From EX4572-165 sp964581795 (lineage in GTDB: Archaea > Thermoplasmatota > E2 > DHVEG-1): a DNA stretch of 64,000 nucleotides. Where the stretch lies: positions 10,358 to 74,357 of the forward strand of contig CAZOPW010000002.1 in assembly GCA_964581795.1 (NCBI GenBank), given 5' to 3'. Shown here piece after piece: positions 63,521 to 64,000 of the stretch (the stretch's first letter is position 1; each line of letters starts with the position of its first letter). The translations under genes were made by a program, and so were the position numbers. The notes below the pieces were generated by a model that ran no database searches, was not told the DNA's origin, and was given only the letters and a program-made list of their open reading frames with translations.

Positions 63521-63865
63521 TTTATAACCAAATTTTTTATCGTATATTTCATGATCCATAATATCAAGAACAAAAGCGATAATCTCGATTTTTGATTCAC
63601 CATCGGTCAATGTATAAAGCATCCGCCAATAATCTGGTAGTTCTACTCTAAAAAGATTGGTAATGCCATAATTTTCTTTGTATTCTTGGGGGATGAGTTT
63701 TTTTGAGATGGGATTTCCGTAATGCGGATTAACTTTGATTAATTCGACTTTTTTGTTTATCGCTTTGAGAATTGTATTTTCAGTCTTGGAGTTAGGCGCT
63801 TCTTTGTTTAAATGGTTATAGACTTCTTCGGCTTCTGGTGAGAGAATAACGCGTACTTTTTTCAT
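63512..63865 (-). CDS. RelE-like toxin of a second toxin-antitoxin pair
   Basis: 117 residues. VRVILSPEAEEVYNHL starts like RelE/ParE toxins. The core VELPDYWRMLYTLTDGESKIEIIAFVLDIMDH has the late strands with basic and aromatic residues typical of mRNA-cleaving toxins. The start overlaps the upstream antitoxin stop (ATGA). Repeat copy B runs into its 3' end. Confidence 0.75.
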   Translation of the reverse strand: MKKVRVILSPEAEEVYNHLNKEAPNSKTENTILKAINKKVELIKVNPHYGNPISKKLIPQEYKENYGITNLFRVELPDYWRMLYTLTDGESKIEIIAFVLDIMDHEIYDKKFGYKGK

Positions 63866-64000
63866 AGTTCGAGTCCTTTGGAGATTGCTTTACGGAGGTT
63901 TGGATTAGTATTGTGGATCCAAGTTATTCCATTAAGAGTTACTGCGATTTTATTTTTTAGGCCGAGAATACTGCGTGGACTGAGTGTAACGAAGGTCCGC
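63862..64000 (-). CDS. Antitoxin-type gene upstream of the second toxin (5' partial)
   Basis: Reading the minus strand from the window edge gives an open frame of 45 residues: TFVTLSPRSILGLKNKIAV, then TLNGITWIHNTNPNLRKAIS, ending KGLEL. Its TGA overlaps the toxin ATG by 4 bp, the usual coupling in such operons. The start lies outside the window. The protein family is not recognised; the role is inferred from overlap and position. Confidence 0.65.
   Translation of the reverse strand, partial: RTFVTLSPRSILGLKNKIAVTLNGITWIHNTNPNLRKAISKGLEL

Noticed and set aside
63349..63603. Minus-strand open frame overlapping repeat B
   Set aside because: It overlaps the better supported toxin gene in another frame, crosses the repeat and has no family features.

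Overview
The window is a low-GC archaeal chromosome segment, most likely from a euryarchaeal-side lineage. It carries archaeal ribosomal proteins L7Ae, S28e and L24e, RadB, an Sm-like protein, an archaeal AsnRS, a type II GAPDH homologue, UPF0058, a UbiA-type lipid prenyltransferase and a PGF-pre-PGF surface protein. TATA boxes lie about 26 bp upstream of probable starts, and many genes look leaderless. A Thermoplasmatota-like uncultured archaeon living on protein is a reasonable guess, but no marker fixes the lineage.

Layout. 1-3.2 kb: the 3' part of a surface beta-propeller/Ig protein. 3.2-8.5 kb: minus-strand housekeeping genes (NOG1-type GTPase, acylphosphatase, AsnRS, HD phosphohydrolase, GAPDH-like dehydrogenase). 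8.6-12.4 kb: Sm protein, a candidate small RNA, and a hutU-hutH pair for histidine breakdown. 12.4-17.8 kb: membrane and ion genes (MscS, HPP, patatin, MarC, CorA) and a phosphoesterase. 17.8-20.3 kb: a GpgS-type glucosyltransferase with a second glycosyltransferase, probably making glycerate-based compatible solutes. 20.6-25.7 kb: PheT, a second MIO ammonia-lyase with Ala-Cys-Gly, a tRNA thiolase, two more small-RNA candidates and UPF0058. 26.4-27.7 kb: an intact ISL3-family element with terminal inverted repeats and an 8-bp target duplication. 27.9-31.9 kb: radB, a radical SAM gene, ribosomal proteins and a LarA-like nickel-pincer enzyme. 31.9-32.5 kb: a 231-bp MITE with matching ends and its own 8-bp duplication, next to a decayed PGF-pre-PGF gene. 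32.8-39.7 kb: a 2278-residue triplicated beta-helix surface protein. 40.6-46.7 kb: a divergent type IV pilus-like locus around a 22-bp palindromic TATA. 46.8-60.8 kb: sulfotransferase, UbiA, then secreted proteins (sugar-dehydrogenase-like propeller, inactive papain-like protein, UPF0182, caspase-fold peptidase with PKD domains, lipoprotein) and a PKD pseudogene. 60.9-64 kb: two toxin-antitoxin pairs and an AAA ATPase separated by copies of one repeat.

Together the genes suggest a heterotroph that degrades amino acids, has a large glycosylated secreted and surface proteome, and controls osmotic stress. The least explained features are the stem-closed small-RNA candidates, the repeat-punctuated toxin-antitoxin/ATPase array at the right edge, and the papain-like protein lacking its catalytic Cys and His.
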